This document shows, one piece after another, positions 9,640-21,290 of a stretch of 64,000 bases of DNA. Numbering within the stretch: position 1 is the stretch's first letter; every line of letters begins with the position of its first letter. The stretch lies in the NCBI GenBank assembly GCA_950097015.1, contig CATNEN010000007.1:8371001-8435000 (forward strand), read 5' to 3'. Made by a program: the position numbers and the translations under genes. This DNA comes from Macrostomum hystrix. Lineage: Eukaryota > Platyhelminthes > Macrostomidae. The notes under the pieces are model-generated. The model made no database searches. It was not told the origin of the DNA and saw nothing but the letters and a program-made list of their open reading frames with translations.

Positions 9640-11862
9640 TGAATGTTGGATATGAACAGGAACACGAATGTAAGATATGAACAGGAACACGAATGTAGGA
9701 TATGAACAGGAACACGAATGTAGGATATGAACAGGAACACGAATGTAGGATATGAACAGGAACACGAATGTAGGATATGAACAGGAACACGATTGTAGGA
9801 TATGAACAGGAACACGATTGTAGGATATGAACAGGAACACGAATGTAGGATATGAACAGGAACACGAATGTAGGATATGAACAGGAACACGAGTGTAGGA
9901 TATGAACAGGAACACGAATGTAGGATATGAACAGGAACACGAATGTAGGATATGAACAGGAACACGAATGTAGGATATGAACAGGAACACGAATGTAGGA
10001 TATGAACAGGAACACGAATGTAGGATATGAACAGGAACACGAATGTAGGATATGAACAGGAACACGAATGTAGGATATGAACAGGAACACGAATGTAGGA
10101 TATGAACAGGAACACGAATGTAGGATATGAACAGGAACACGAATGTAGGATATGAACAGGAACACGAATGTAGGATATGAACAGGAACACGAATGTAGGA
10201 TATGAACAGGAACACGAATGTAGGATATGAACAGGAACACGATTGTAGGATATGAACAGGAACACGATTGTAGGAAATGAACAGGAACATGAATGTAGGA
10301 TATGAACAGGAACACGAATGTAGGATATGAACAGGAACACGATTGTAGGATACGAACAGGAACACGATTGTAGGATATGAACAGGAACACGAATGTAGGA
10401 TATGAACAGGAACACGAATGTAGGATATGAACAGGAACACGAATGTAGGATATGAACAGGAACACGAATGTAGGATATGAACAGGAACACGAATGTAGGA
10501 TATGAACAGGAACATGAATTTAGGATATGAACAGGAACACGATTGTAGGATATGAACAGGAACACGAATGTAGGATATGAACAGGAACACGATTGTAGGA
10601 TATGAACAGGAACACGATTGTAGGATATGAACAGGAACACGAATGTAGGATACGAACAGGAACACGAGTGTAGGATATGAACAGGAACACGATTGTAGGA
10701 TATGAACAGGAACACGATTGTAGGATATGAACAGGAACACGAATGTAGGATACGAACAGGAACACGAGTGTAGGATATGAACAGGAACACGAATGTAGGA
10801 TATGAACAGGAACACGATTGTAGGATATGAACAGGAACACGAATGAAGGATATGAACAGGAACACGATTGTAGGATATGAACAGGAACACGAATGTAGGA
10901 TATGAACAGGAACACGAATGAAGGATATGAACAGGAACACGATTGTAGGATATGAACAGGAACACGAATGTAGGATATGAACAGGAACACGAATGAAGGA
11001 TATGAACAGGAACACGATTGTAGGATACGAACAGGAACACGAATGTAGGATATGAACAGGAACACGAATGTAGGATATGAACAGGAACACGAATGTAGGA
11101 TATGAACAGGAACACGAATGTAGGATATGAACAGGAACACGAATGTAGGATATGAACAGGAACACGAATGTAGGATATGAACAGGAACACGAATGTAGGA
11201 TATGAACAGGAACACGAATGTAGGATATGAACAGGAACACGAATGTAGGATATGAACAGGAACACGAATGTAGGATATGAACAGGAACACGAATGTAGGA
11301 TATGAACAAGAACACGAATGTAGGATATGAACAGGAACACGAATGTAGGATATGAACAGGAACACGAATGTAGGATATGAACAGGAACACGAATGTAGGA
11401 TATGAACAGGAACACGAATGTAGGATATGAACAGGAACACGAATGTAGGATATGAACAGGAACACGAATGTAGGATATGAACAGGAACACGAATGTAGGA
11501 TATGAACAGGAACACGAATGTAGGATATGAACAGGAACACGAATGTAGGATATGAACAGGAACACGAATGTAGGATATGAACAGGAACATGAATGTAGGA
11601 TATGAACAGGAACACGAATGTAGGATATGAACAGGAACACGAATGTAGGATATGAACAGGAACACGAATGTAGGATATGAACAGGAACACGAATGTAGGA
11701 TATGAACAGGAACATGAATGTAGGATATGAACAGGAACACGAATGTAGGATATGAACAGGAACACGAATGTAGGATATGAACAGGAACACGAATGTAGGA
11801 TATGAACAGGAACACGAATGTAGGATATGAACAGGAACGCGAATGTAGGATATGAACAGGAT
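9640..11862. repeat. 25-bp minisatellite, about 89 copies
   Basis: Unit core AGGATATGAACAGGAACACG, followed by AATGT or variants (GATTGT, GAGTGT, GAATGAAGG, TACGAACAGG). Because 25 is not a multiple of 3, all three minus-strand frames read the same 25-residue repeat, and none contains a stop. This explains the simultaneous 753-, 751- and 471-codon open frames. It is not evidence of coding. Confidence 0.98.
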
Positions 11863-11944
11863 GAGAAAGAATATGAATTTGAGCATAAACACGAGCTGGT
11901 GGTATAACGAATCTTAAGATGAAGTTAGTTTGCAACTCAATTGT

Positions 11945-12390
11945 GGTTACTGGGCGTGCCGTGTCTGAAAGAAGCGCCGAGGCAGAGTCCTATGGAACCG
12001 GGGCAGGCCTCACAAACACTGTCTATTTCTCTTGACCAGTAGCATAGCGCACTCGGCACCGCTTGCGAGGCCGAACCTGATCCCCCTGTCGTTGGGCTTT
12101 GCTTGGCGAATGAGCAGCAGCTCCATCCACCAGAGCGGCAGCAGCTCCTGGAACTGCACCGACACCGGCAACTGTGCGCAGTCGCCGAGCTGCACCCGTG
12201 TCTTCCAACAGACTTTTGACTGCAAGTCTAAAAAAACTACAGAAATGTCTTGGTGCCGCCAGACCTTTGGTAGGTGACCCGGGCATTGCGATCAAGCACA
12301 ACAAGCAGGTGAAATCCAAGCTTGTGGAACCAGCGAAGGCTCTTGCGATTGGCCATGTAGGGGTTGCAGCCGACGCAGCGGTTGAATAGT
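11945..12390 (-). pseudogene. Decayed piggyBac-type transposase, C-terminal part
   Basis: Read on the minus strand through at least two frame changes, the conserved tail of piggyBac transposases appears in order. First comes NRKSLRWFHKLGFHLL (12350-12303), matching the family's RK..RWW.K..FHL block. Then TFL/FRLAVKSLL, then RPRKRCRVRYATG (about 12080-12042), matching the start of the zinc-ribbon region. Last is CEACPGSIGLC (about 12014-11980), matching the C..CP..GLC zinc ribbon. The frames are broken by frameshifts and stops, and the DDE catalytic part is absent, so this is a dead 5'-truncated copy. I found no terminal inverted repeats or TTAA duplication. It abuts the 25-bp minisatellite. 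Confidence 0.7.
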
Positions 12391-12604
12391 TAGCTTTACG
12401 ATCCATTTGAGTTGTAGCTGGTTCCAGAATCAATATAATAAAATAAAAGTTATTAGTACGAGCTAAAATATCAAAGTTCGTTATTTTCTGCAGCTCCCGG
12501 CGTGAAAGGGTGTGAAAAAAAACAAAAATTATTTTGTGTCCGAGTTTGACCCGATTTCGGGCCAAGCTGTCGGAGTAGTATGCAAGAGGATCTGGGACAA
12601 TCAT

Positions 12605-13155
12605 TTACGCAGTCTCCATATAGCACTGAACAGGACCCGATACTCTCAATTGAGTAGGATTGCGTCACTGCTTTTAGCACCCGTACGTGCGTTTATATAT
12701 TTGTCTCTTGGATGATTGAGTGATTTGATTTTAATAAGTAAAACGTACATAGCAGATTTCAATGATTGGGCTTTTATGATGCTCAACGCTAGCGAGACCT
12801 CTCCTCCTGCTTTCTATCCATAAAACTGCAGCCTTTATATTGTCAAACCTTGTCTCGACTTCGATCATTGTGCCGCTTACTTTTCATCTAGCTCCGAAGT
12901 AAACTACTTTTATGCTTTTGTAGAATGCCGGTCGAATTTCAGCATCAGTTTTGTTACTGCTTCTCTTTCTTCTACTGAAGTATCATCAACAGTTAGAAGC
13001 GTAACTTCGTGTAGATTATTTTCTATTAGGCATTTTTGGGTTCGAGTATAAATAGTAAGCACCTTTGATTAGCTATTGTCGAAGCAAACATTTTTAGCTC
13101 TATTTTTACTACTCTCGCTGTGAGAAAATAATATAAGTTTTTCGAGTGTAGCACG
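12605..13155. other. AT-rich spacer
   Basis: No supported gene or repeat family recognised. Confidence 0.4.
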
Positions 13156-15540
13156 TGTCCTACAGTTTTCTAAATGTGTCCTACAGTTTTCTAAATGTGT
13201 CCTACAGTTTTCTAAATGTGTCCTACAGTTTTCTAAATGTGTCCTACAGTTTTCTAAATGTGTCCTACAGTTTTCTAAATGTGTCCTACAGTTTTCTAAA
13301 TGTGTCCTACAGTTTTCTAAATGTGTCCTAAAGTTTTCTAAATGTGTCATACAGTTTTCTAAATGTGTCCTACAGTTTTCTAAATGTGTCCTACAGTTTT
13401 CTAAATGTGTCCTACAGTTTTCTAAATGTGTCCTACAGTTTTCTAAATGTGTCCTACAGTTTTCTAAATGTGTCCTACAGTTTTCTAAATGTGTCCTACA
13501 GTTTTCTAAATGTGTCCTACAGTTTTCTAAATGTGTCCTACAGTTTTCTAAATGTGTCCTACAGTTTTCTAAATGTGTCCTACAGTTTTCTAAATGTGTC
13601 CTACAGTTTTCTAAATGTGTCCTACAGTTTTCTAAATGTGTCCTACAGTTTTCTAAATGTGTCCTAAAGTTTTCTAAATGTGTCCTACAGTTTTCTAAAT
13701 GTGTCCTACAGTTTTCTAAATGTGTCCTACAGTTTTCTAGATGTGTCCTACAGTTTTCTAAATGTGTCCTACAGTTTTCTAAATGTGTCCTACAGTTTTC
13801 TAAATGTGTCCTACAGTTTTCTAAATGTGTCCTACAGTTTTCTAAATGTGTCCTACAGTTTTCTAAATGTGTCCTACAGTTTTCTAAATGTGTCCTACAG
13901 TTTTCTAAATGTGTCCTAGAGTTTTCTAAATGTGTCCTACAGTTTTCTAAATGTGTCGTACAGTTTTCTAAATGTGTCGTACAGTTTTCTAAATGTGTCG
14001 TACAGTTTTCTAAATGTGTCGTACAGTTTTCTAAATGTGTCCTACAGTTTTCTAAATGTGTCCTACAGTTTTCTAAATGTGTCCTACAGTTTTCTAAATG
14101 TGTCGTACAGTTTTCTAAATGTGTCGTACAGTTTTCTAAATGTGTCGTACAGTTTTCTAAATGTGTCCTACAGTTTTCTAAATGTGTCCTACAGTTTTCT
14201 AAATGTGTCCTACAGTTTTCTAAATGTGTCCTACAGTTTTCTGAATGTGTCCTACAGTTTTCTAAATGTGTCCTACAGTTTTCTAAATGTGTCCTACAGT
14301 TTTCTGAATGTGTCCTACAGTTTTCTAAATGTGTCCTACAGTTTTCTAAATGTGTCCTACAGTTTTCTGAATGTGTCCTACAGTTTTCTAAATGTGTCCT
14401 ACAGTTTTCTAAATGTGTCGTACAGTTTTCTAAATGTGTCCTACAGTTTTCTAAATGTGTCCTACAGTTTTCTAAATGTGTCCTACAGTTTTCTAAATGT
14501 GTCCTACAGTTTTCTAAATGTGTCCTACAGTTTTCTAAATGTGTCCTACAGTTTTCTAAATGTGTCCTACAGTTTTCTAAATGTGTCCTACAGTTTTCTA
14601 AATGTGTCCTACAGTTTTCTAAATGTGTCGTACAGTTTTCTAAATGTGTCGTACAGTTTTCTAAATGTGTCCTACAGTTTTCTAAATGTGTCGTACAGTT
14701 TTCTAAATGTGTCCTACAGTTTTCTAAATGTGTCGTACAGTTTTCTAAATGTGTCCTACAGTTTTCTAAATGTGTCCTACAGTTTTCTAAATGTGTCGTA
14801 CAGTTTTCTAAATGTGTCCTACAGTTTTCTAAATGTGTCGTACAGTTTTCTAAATGTGTCCTACAGTTTTCTAAATGTGTCCTACAGTTTTCTAAATGTG
14901 TCCTACAGTTTTCTAAATGTGTCCTACAGTTTTCTAAATGTGTCCTACAGTTTTCTAAATGTGTCGTACAGTTTTCTAAATGTGTCCTACAGTTTTCTAA
15001 ATGTGTCGTACAGTTTTCTAAATGTGTCGTACAGTTTTCTAAATGTGTCGTACAATTTTCTAAATGTGTCGTACAGTTTTCTAAATGTGTCCTACAGTTT
15101 TCTAAATGTGTCCTACAGTTTTCTAAATGTGTCGTACAGTTTTCTAAATGTGTCCTACAGTTTTCTAAATGTGTCGTACAGTTTTCTAAATGTGTCGTAC
15201 AGTTTTCTAAATGTGTCGTACAGTTTTCTAAATGTGTCGTACAGTTTTCTAAATGTGTCCTACAGTTTTCTAAATGTGTCCTACAGTTTTCTAAATGTGT
15301 CCTACAGTTTTCTAAATGTGTCCTACAGTTTTCTAAATGTGTCCTACAGTTTTCTAAATGTGTCGTACAGTTTTCTAAATGTGTCCTACAGTTTTCTAAA
15401 TGTGTCGTACAGTTTTCTAAATGTGTCCTACAGTTTTCTAAATGTGTCGTACAGTTTTCTAAATGTGTCCTACAGTTTTCTAAATGTGTCCTACAGTTTT
15501 CTAAATGTGTCCTACGGTTTTCTAAACGTGTCCAACAGTT
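13156..15540. repeat. 21-bp minisatellite, about 113 copies
   Basis: Unit TGTCCTACAGTTTTCTAAAT plus G. A C/G difference (GTCCTAC versus GTCGTAC) is scattered through the second half. Because 21 is a multiple of 3, one plus-strand frame stays open for 543 codons of a seven-residue repeat. Degenerate copies follow to about 15630. It is treated as non-coding. Confidence 0.97.
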
Positions 15541-15675
15541 ACCACTGTATTAAACGCGTCTAAAAGTTTTTTATGTGTTGAACAGTGTATAAAGGAGTCT
15601 AACAGTTTTCTAAGGAGTCTAGCAGTGAAGGGCATTGGTTGCCTGCTGGGAGGGGGGAGTTGAGTTTCTGCTAAA

Positions 15676-16270
15676 TAAGGAAGGACGGAGAGGAGCGGAC
15701 TGAAGGATGGAGAGGAGCGGACTGAAGGACGGAGAGGAGCGGGCCTGAAGGATGGAGAGGAGCGGGCTGAAGGACGGAGAGGAGCGGACTGAAGGACGGA
15801 GAGAAGCGGGCCTGAAGGACGGAGAGGAGCGGACTGAAGGACGGAGAGAAGCGGACTGAAGGACGGAGAGGAGCGGACTGAAGGATGGAGAGGAGCGGAC
15901 TGAAGGACGGAGAGGAGCGGGCCTGAAGGATGGAGAGGAGCGGACTGAAGGACGGAGAGGAGCGGACTGAAGGACGGAGAGGAGCGGGCCTGAAGGATGG
16001 AGAGAAGCGGGCCTGAAGGACGGAGAGGAGCGGACTGAAGGACGGAGAGGAGCGGACTGAAGGACGGAGAGGAGCGGACTGAAGGATGGAGAGGAGCGGA
16101 CTGAAGGATGGAGAGGAGCGGACTGAAGGACGGAGAGGAGCGGACTGAAGGATGGAGAGGAGCGGACTGAAGGATGGAGAGGAGCGGACTGAAGGACGGA
16201 GAGGAGCGGACTGAAGGATGGAGAGGAGCGGACTGAAGGACGGAGAGGAGCGGACTGAAGGATGGAGAGG
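15676..16270. repeat. 22/23-bp G/A-rich minisatellite
   Basis: About 27 copies of GGACGGAGAGGAGCGGACTG plus AA. GATGGAG and GCGGGCCTG variants occur, and the latter adds one base. The strand is strongly purine-biased. Confidence 0.95.
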
Positions 16271-16878
16271 TCTGTTGAGGCGTAAAAAACAGCAGTGTAA
16301 AAAATGAGGACTATTAAATTCTAGCTTATAGACAATTAGCCTCTTCTAACTAGTACGCCAACAAAGCTGGAGGGCCATGCAGCGGTCCAGGTTTCTATCA
16401 GTTTATTTAAATAATTTTCCACATAAAAGCTGAACTTTATCCGATGGACCAGTTACTCCAGGGCGCATCTGATGCCAAACAACAAAAAAACTCGGCTAGG
16501 CTGCAGAAGAGGACTAATCAAAGCTGTGAAGGAGAACTCTAGTTGCAGCTGATCAAAAAAAGTTGTACAAAATAAGCTATGCCTAAGCAGAATTTTCTTC
16601 AACAAAGAGAACACCAATAATTTCTAGCCTAATAACTAGAGAGATTAAAAGCGATTAAGTAGAGATTAATCAGACTACAGAAGATGGCATTTGTTACTGC
16701 CATGGCCACACAGGGCGGATAAGCACTGGGGATTAAATAAGTAACAACATGCACCTAGCTAAGCACAGGCAGATGGGGGTAGCTCACTGGTGTGATTCAG
16801 TTAGGAGAGAGACCGCACAGACACTACACTAAGGTGTTACTGTTCGGCCTTTATAAAATATTTCACTGTCGAGTGAGC
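16271..16878. other. Spacer and likely MGST3 3' flank
   Basis: AT-rich sequence without a supported ORF. The right end should contain the 3' UTR of the minus-strand MGST3 gene. Confidence 0.4.
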
Positions 16879-17760
16879 TCACTTGTCGCAGGCGGCCCTG
16901 ATCATGCGACCGCTCAGGATCAGGGTGTTGAGCAGCAGAGTGAACAGGCCGATGTAGCCGAACGCTCCGCGCATGCGCTTCTTCGGATCGCCAGTTGAAT
17001 AGCCCTGGGCGTACACAATGCGACCGGCCAGGTAGATGGCACCGCAGGCGGCGGCGCACCTGATTGGGTAGGCAGTGAAGCTGGATTGTATAAACTCATG
17101 CAAAATGACTGCTAAATTTCGCTAAATAGATGGCGAGGCATATACAAATAAAAAGATTGCTATTGCCCGCAATTTCAACAATTTTAATTGTTAACTTTTT
17201 CATGTTTAAGAAAAAAATTGTTTAAGATTGGGTAAGATATGCAACCGAGGGCACAGCCGCAGCTATTGCGTGGCGCATCTGAAGGCTGCGTACGGCTATT
17301 CAGTCCACGGACTGGTAGGACGCCACACCCGCCCTCAATTACCCCAACTAATTCTGGTACGCATTTAACAGCTGGGTGAACTGAAGCAATGCAGTTTAGT
17401 GTCTCTCTAAAAAAACAAAGTGAGTCTGACGCTCTAACCACTAGGCAACAAGCCCCTAATCACCGCAACAACACACCTGGGAGCCTGCAGACCTCCGAAG
17501 ATCAGCATGAAGTAGAAGAATGGCATGGACTCCAGGTAGTTCTGGTGCGAGCGCTGCACGCAGTTAAACTGCTTGCTGTCCTGGCTGTACATGTCCGGAT
17601 ATTCGACCTTGAACTGCTTGCGGGCCTGCATGACGCGGCTAGCCAGGTAATAATTGACGAAGAAGCCGCCAGTGCCAGTAAGCACCACCCAGCCGTAGTG
17701 GCGCGGCAGGCCCTGCTGCAGATGCGGGTTCACAGTATTGATGGCATTCATGAGATGCAT
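16879..17760 (-). CDS. MGST3: Microsomal glutathione S-transferase 3 (MAPEG family), two exons
   Basis: Integral ER or outer-mitochondrial-membrane enzyme that conjugates glutathione or reduces lipid hydroperoxides. Predicted length is 161 residues against about 152 in vertebrates. Exon 1 is 17760-17477 with a GTGTGT donor in phase 2. Exon 2 is 17080-16879 after TACAATCCAG, in phase. Family marks are GWVVLTG near the N-terminus, QFKVEYPDMYS, and FNCVQRSHQNYLE (the MAPEG Q..HQN..E core). In exon 2 they are GRIVYAQGYSTGDPKKRMRG and a final hydrophobic segment. Four membrane helices are expected. The 396-base intron is largely a reversed SINE (17225-17462). The start was chosen as the first ATG. 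A second Met lies three residues on. Confidence 0.95.
17225..17462 (-). mobile_element. tRNA-derived SINE, family A, inside MGST3 intron
   Basis: Reverse-oriented copy. The tRNA-like head is at the right (CCTAGTGGTTAGAGCGTCAG on the minus strand). The body holds GCAGCTATTGCGTGG, CTGAACTGAAGCAATGCAG-type and ACGCCACACCC blocks, nearly identical to the copy at 32636-32932. It almost fills the intron. Confidence 0.75.
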
Positions 17761-17911
17761 GGCTGCTGCTGATGCTGATGCTTTAGAGCTGCGGGTTGAT
17801 ACGAAAAATGTAAATCTTGCTTGTTTACAATCGACTATCTCCCGAACGGCTCAACTGATTTTCTTCATTTCTTCGCCAAAAGATGGCCGGAATCGTTACA
17901 CGTAATTCTAG

Positions 17912-18255
17912 CTACGGATCCTGCTGCGATACTATCAACAGATCCTGCTGCGATTCTAGCTAGGGATCATGCTGCGATTCTATCTACGGATCCTGCTGCG
18001 ATTCCAGCTAGGGATCCTGCTGCGATTCTAGCTAGGGATCATGCTGCGATTCTATCTACGGATCCTGCTGCGATTCCAGCTAGGGATCCTGCTGCGATTC
18101 TAGCTACGGATCCTGTTAACATTCTAGCTAGGGATCATGCTGCGATTCCAGCTATGGGCCTGCTGGCTGCTGCGATTCCAGCTATGGAGCCTGCTGCGAT
18201 TCTAGCTACGGATCCTGCTGCGATTCCAGCTACGGATCCTGTTAACATTCTAGCC
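17912..18255. repeat. 24-bp minisatellite with TGCTGCGATTCTAGCTA core
   Basis: About 14 copies of GATCCTGCTGCGATTCTAGC plus TACG. CCAGC, AGGGATCATG and GTTAACATTC variants occur. A related TGCTGCGATTC core recurs in the HACD3 intron and ACGATTCTAGCT in the array at 59.9-61.2 kb. Confidence 0.95.
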
Positions 18256-18702
18256 TATTAAGCCTATTAAGATTCTCTAATCAGTTTTCTGTAAAATTTT
18301 AGCAAAATCGCTACTGCGATTTGGACTATGTATTCTGATTTGATACTGGCTATGCATAAGTTTCTGTACTTCTTATCACGAAATTATTTTGTGTTCGCTA
18401 TATAAAAACGACAACCAAAACGGTGCTTGAATGGACCTTAAAGCTTGAAAGGTGATGTTGTACAAACAAATCTAAATTTATTAACAGAGCAACTTTATTA
18501 ATTATAACGAGTATTGAAGCGGTAGTTTATGTAATGTTATGAAATAAATAGTTTAAAGCTCCTTGTACATTGCGGAGATGAAAATGGACGATTGCAGCTA
18601 AAAAACTTATTAGCAAGGACCGGAAGACAATCACAAAGCTTAGCTATTTATTAATTCGAACGCAAATGCACCAAAAGACAAATCTACGTGTGGTCCGGCT
18701 TG
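18256..18702. other. AT-rich spacer, 3' flank of the next minus-strand gene
   Basis: No gene supported. It contains the polyadenylation signal at 18647. Confidence 0.4.
18647..18652 (-). other. Candidate polyadenylation signal
   Basis: AATAAA on the minus strand about 50 bases after the stop of the 18703-20901 gene. Confidence 0.5.
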
Positions 18703-20901
18703 TCACTCAGTCTCTTGCCGCTTTTTATTCTTTTTCTTCTGCTTTTTGTCTCGAGCCTCGCAGCTGCCGTCAGCCCGAGGAGGCTGATCTGGCTTCAGCC
18801 GCTTCTTCTGCATCTTTCGCTTTCTGTCGCCGACATCGGCAGACGCACCAGCAGCGGAGGCGGATGCGGCAGCGAGATCTGGTGGGCGTCGCTGCGGGTC
18901 TGACAGTAGCTTTAGCCTCTTTTTCATGGCCCGGGCGTCCACAGTGCCAACATCCCCAGCCTCGTTTTCGCCGCTGGAGTCCAAATCAACTCGCACTGCG
19001 GCTGGGAAAGTTGCATTGGAGAACATTTGGCTAGAAATAGTCCAGCTAGGATCCTTCACCTGGTAGGAAGGATCCCGCCCCAGCCTTCCCTGGTATTAGA
19101 TAGGATTCTGCCCCCAGCCTTCCCACAGTCTCAGATGAGATTCTGCCCCCAGCCTTCCCACAGTCTCAGATGAGATTCTGCCCCCAGCCTTCCCACAGTC
19201 TCAGATGAGATTCTGCCCCCAGACTTCCCACAGTCTCAGATGAGATTCTGCCCCCGAAATTTCTAGATCCCAGCTCACCAAGCGCAGCTTGAACATTCTC
19301 ATTAAGATTTTCATCGTGGGCTGCGGGATCCTCAGCCTCTTCTTCGGCTAGGAGCAGCAGGCGGCGCAGGTCGGCCGGCTGCACGGACTGCCAGGAGGAG
19401 TGCGGAGGTCGGTCCTCGATGACGCAGGCAGTCATGGCGGCCAGGCGGAGCAAAAGTTCGCGCGTCGACGCCGCGATGCCAGGCATCCGGGCGTAACCAA
19501 CGAGCTGGCGCAGCAGCAGGCCATAGTTGACGCAGTGCACCAGAAAGCGGTAGTCGGTTAGGATGACAGCGGCGTCTCTGCAAGCCAGCCTGGCCGGGTG
19601 ACAGCTGGCCAGTTTGGATCTGACCACGGACAGCGGATAGTACTGGCAGTAGTAGTGCTCGAACACGCTGTCGACTGTGTGGCGAGAGAGCGGCGATTCA
19701 GCTGGCAGGCCGGCCAGCACGCGGACGAAGAGGTCGGCGAAGCCCGGGTGAAGCTGCCGGATGTAGGCGAAGCGGCCAACGTACTCGTGCAGCAGAGTGA
19801 CGAGGAGGCAGCGAAATTCCAGCGCGAGTTCGCTACGATATCGGTAGAAAAGGAGGGATGAAATGAGGCCTTCTAAATACGAAGTTACGGAGTTAGAATC
19901 CGCAGCATATTTCGCACAGCACTGGCTCGTATTTTCCTCATGGGGATGGTGGACTACAGCTAATTAAAAATTACTAATCGAGGGAGCTTGTATTAAAGTG
20001 GTTAGAGCTTCGGACTTAGGACAGAGAGGTCCGGGAGTTCGCATCTCATCGGATTAGGGAGACAATTTTTGTACTGAACTATAATAAAACTTCCTATTAG
20101 CTCGTACTTCAGTTCATTAAGCTGTAAAATAGGTACCAGCTTTAGCTAGGGTAGAAATTCAAGTGGCGGCCTCTCCAGATCACGGACTGAACAGCAGCTG
20201 TACGCAACGATTGCGCCGCGCAATAGCTGCAGTTTAAGCAATAGTTTAGATTTGAGGAATTTTGTAACTACGGGACTATAACAGTTGGCATCAACAGAAA
20301 CAATGTCAACTCACCTCGCCTCACTAAAGTCCGGCACCTCAGCGGGCCGGCCCAGTAGCAGGCTGTGAATCCAGAAGTCACCAAGGCGGTTAACTCGCCT
20401 AGCGAATATCAACGCGCTGGAGTCGCCGCGCTCCGCTTCGTTTTGACGCCTACGGCGTCTTTGGCGACGCCTGACGCAGCAGCAGCAGCAGATCCAGTGC
20501 AGGCTGCAGCGCACCGTCAGCTCTAGCAGCTGGCTGCAGCGCTCGCGCCAGATGCAGTCGCCGCCGCTGTCCGGCTGTCTCAGCCAGGCTGCCGCCAGCT
20601 GATTGAAGCCGGCGCGGAGAAACTGAAACTGCCGCTTGCCAGAGTTCTCGGAGAGTCGCTCGATCGACTCGGCGGCCAGGGAGAGCGCCTGCTTCCGCTG
20701 AAGGGCCGCGTGAGGCGGCAACTCGGCGAAGGCGGCGATGAAGCCAGACCAGACGGAGCCCAGCTCGCTATCGGATGGCCGAGGCGCTGACGGCTCAGAG
20801 AGGCCGCCAAGCCGCCTTTGGCAGTCGGTCAGGGCGTTTAAATGCGATTCGAGTGACTGCAATTCCAAATGGAAGTTTGTGCGACTGGAGCATAGAGCAT
20901 C
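18703..20901 (-). CDS. Nucleolar-looking protein of uncertain family, three exons, 5' end missing
   Basis: Exons are 20901-20315 (after CCCTCCACAG, donor GTGAGT, phase 2), 19832-19279 (after CGATATCGTAG, donor GTGAGC, phase 1) and 19001-18703 (after ACTTTCCCAG). All phases agree, giving 479 residues so far. Exon 1 has no in-frame ATG, so at least one upstream exon is missing. The protein is helical and Leu-rich, with a Cys-run (WICCCCCVRRR) and a segment ELALEFRCLLVTLLHEYVGR. It ends in a very basic tail (KKRLKLL, KKRLKPDQ, KKQKKKNKKRQ) typical of nucleolar proteins. The FRCLLVTLL region and preceding Cys cluster faintly recall the Nepro domain of the nucleolar protein NEPRO, but this is weak. 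Intron 2 holds a 35-bp minisatellite and intron 1 a SINE. Confidence 0.7.
19085..19256. repeat. 35-bp tandem repeat in intron
   Basis: Five copies of CAGCCTTCCCACAGTCTCAG plus ATGAGATTCTGCCCC, lying wholly in the intron 19278-19002 of the minus-strand gene. Confidence 0.9.
19985..20245 (+). mobile_element. tRNA-derived SINE, family A, in intron
   Basis: Head TTAAAGTGGTTAGAGCTTCG...GGGAGTTCGCATCTC, then CAGTTCATTAAGCTGTAAAA, GGTACCAGCTTTAGCTAGGG and ACGGACTGAACAGC blocks shared with the other family A copies. It lies in intron 1 of the minus-strand gene, in antisense orientation. Confidence 0.7.
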
Positions 20902-20949
20902 CTGTGGAGGGTGGAGTACTACTGGAAAACCGAAAGGGGGATTCCTACA

Positions 20950-21290
20950 AGTAATGCTCGCAATGAAATCCCAGGTGCAGACCAAGGAGGGAAATCCCAC
21001 AAGTAAAGATCATTATGAAAATCTCAGGGGAAAACCAAGGAGGGAAATCCCACAAGTAAAGATCCTTGTGAAAATCCGAGGGGAAACCAAGGAGGGAAAC
21101 CCCACAAGTAAAGATTCTTGCGAAAATCCAAGGGGAAAACCAAGGAGGGAAATCCCACAAGTAAAGATCCTTGTGAAAATCCAAGGGGAAAACCAAGGAG
21201 GGAAATCCCAGAAGTAAAGATCCTTGTGAAAATCCCAGGGGAAAACCTGGATTGGGAAATCTACAAGTAATGCACACAGTGAAAATCCTT
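20950..21290. repeat. Degenerate tandem repeat, about 50-60 bp
   Basis: About five imperfect copies built from AACCAAGGAGGGAAATCCCA plus CAAGTAAAGATCCTTGTGAAAATC. Weaker GGGAAATTC-type copies continue to about 21470. It lies upstream of exon 20901, probably in an intron of that gene. ORFs here are repeat products. Confidence 0.8.

Noticed and set aside
9504-11935. Open frames of 753, 751, 471 and 278 codons on the minus strand
   Set aside because: All are translations of the 25-bp minisatellite, which is open in every minus frame. There is no unique sequence with coding character beyond short ends.
13344-15563. Open frames of 543, 107 and 79 codons with a seven-residue repeat
   Set aside because: Produced by the 21-bp minisatellite, whose length is a multiple of 3. 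Stops appear as soon as the array is interrupted or ends.
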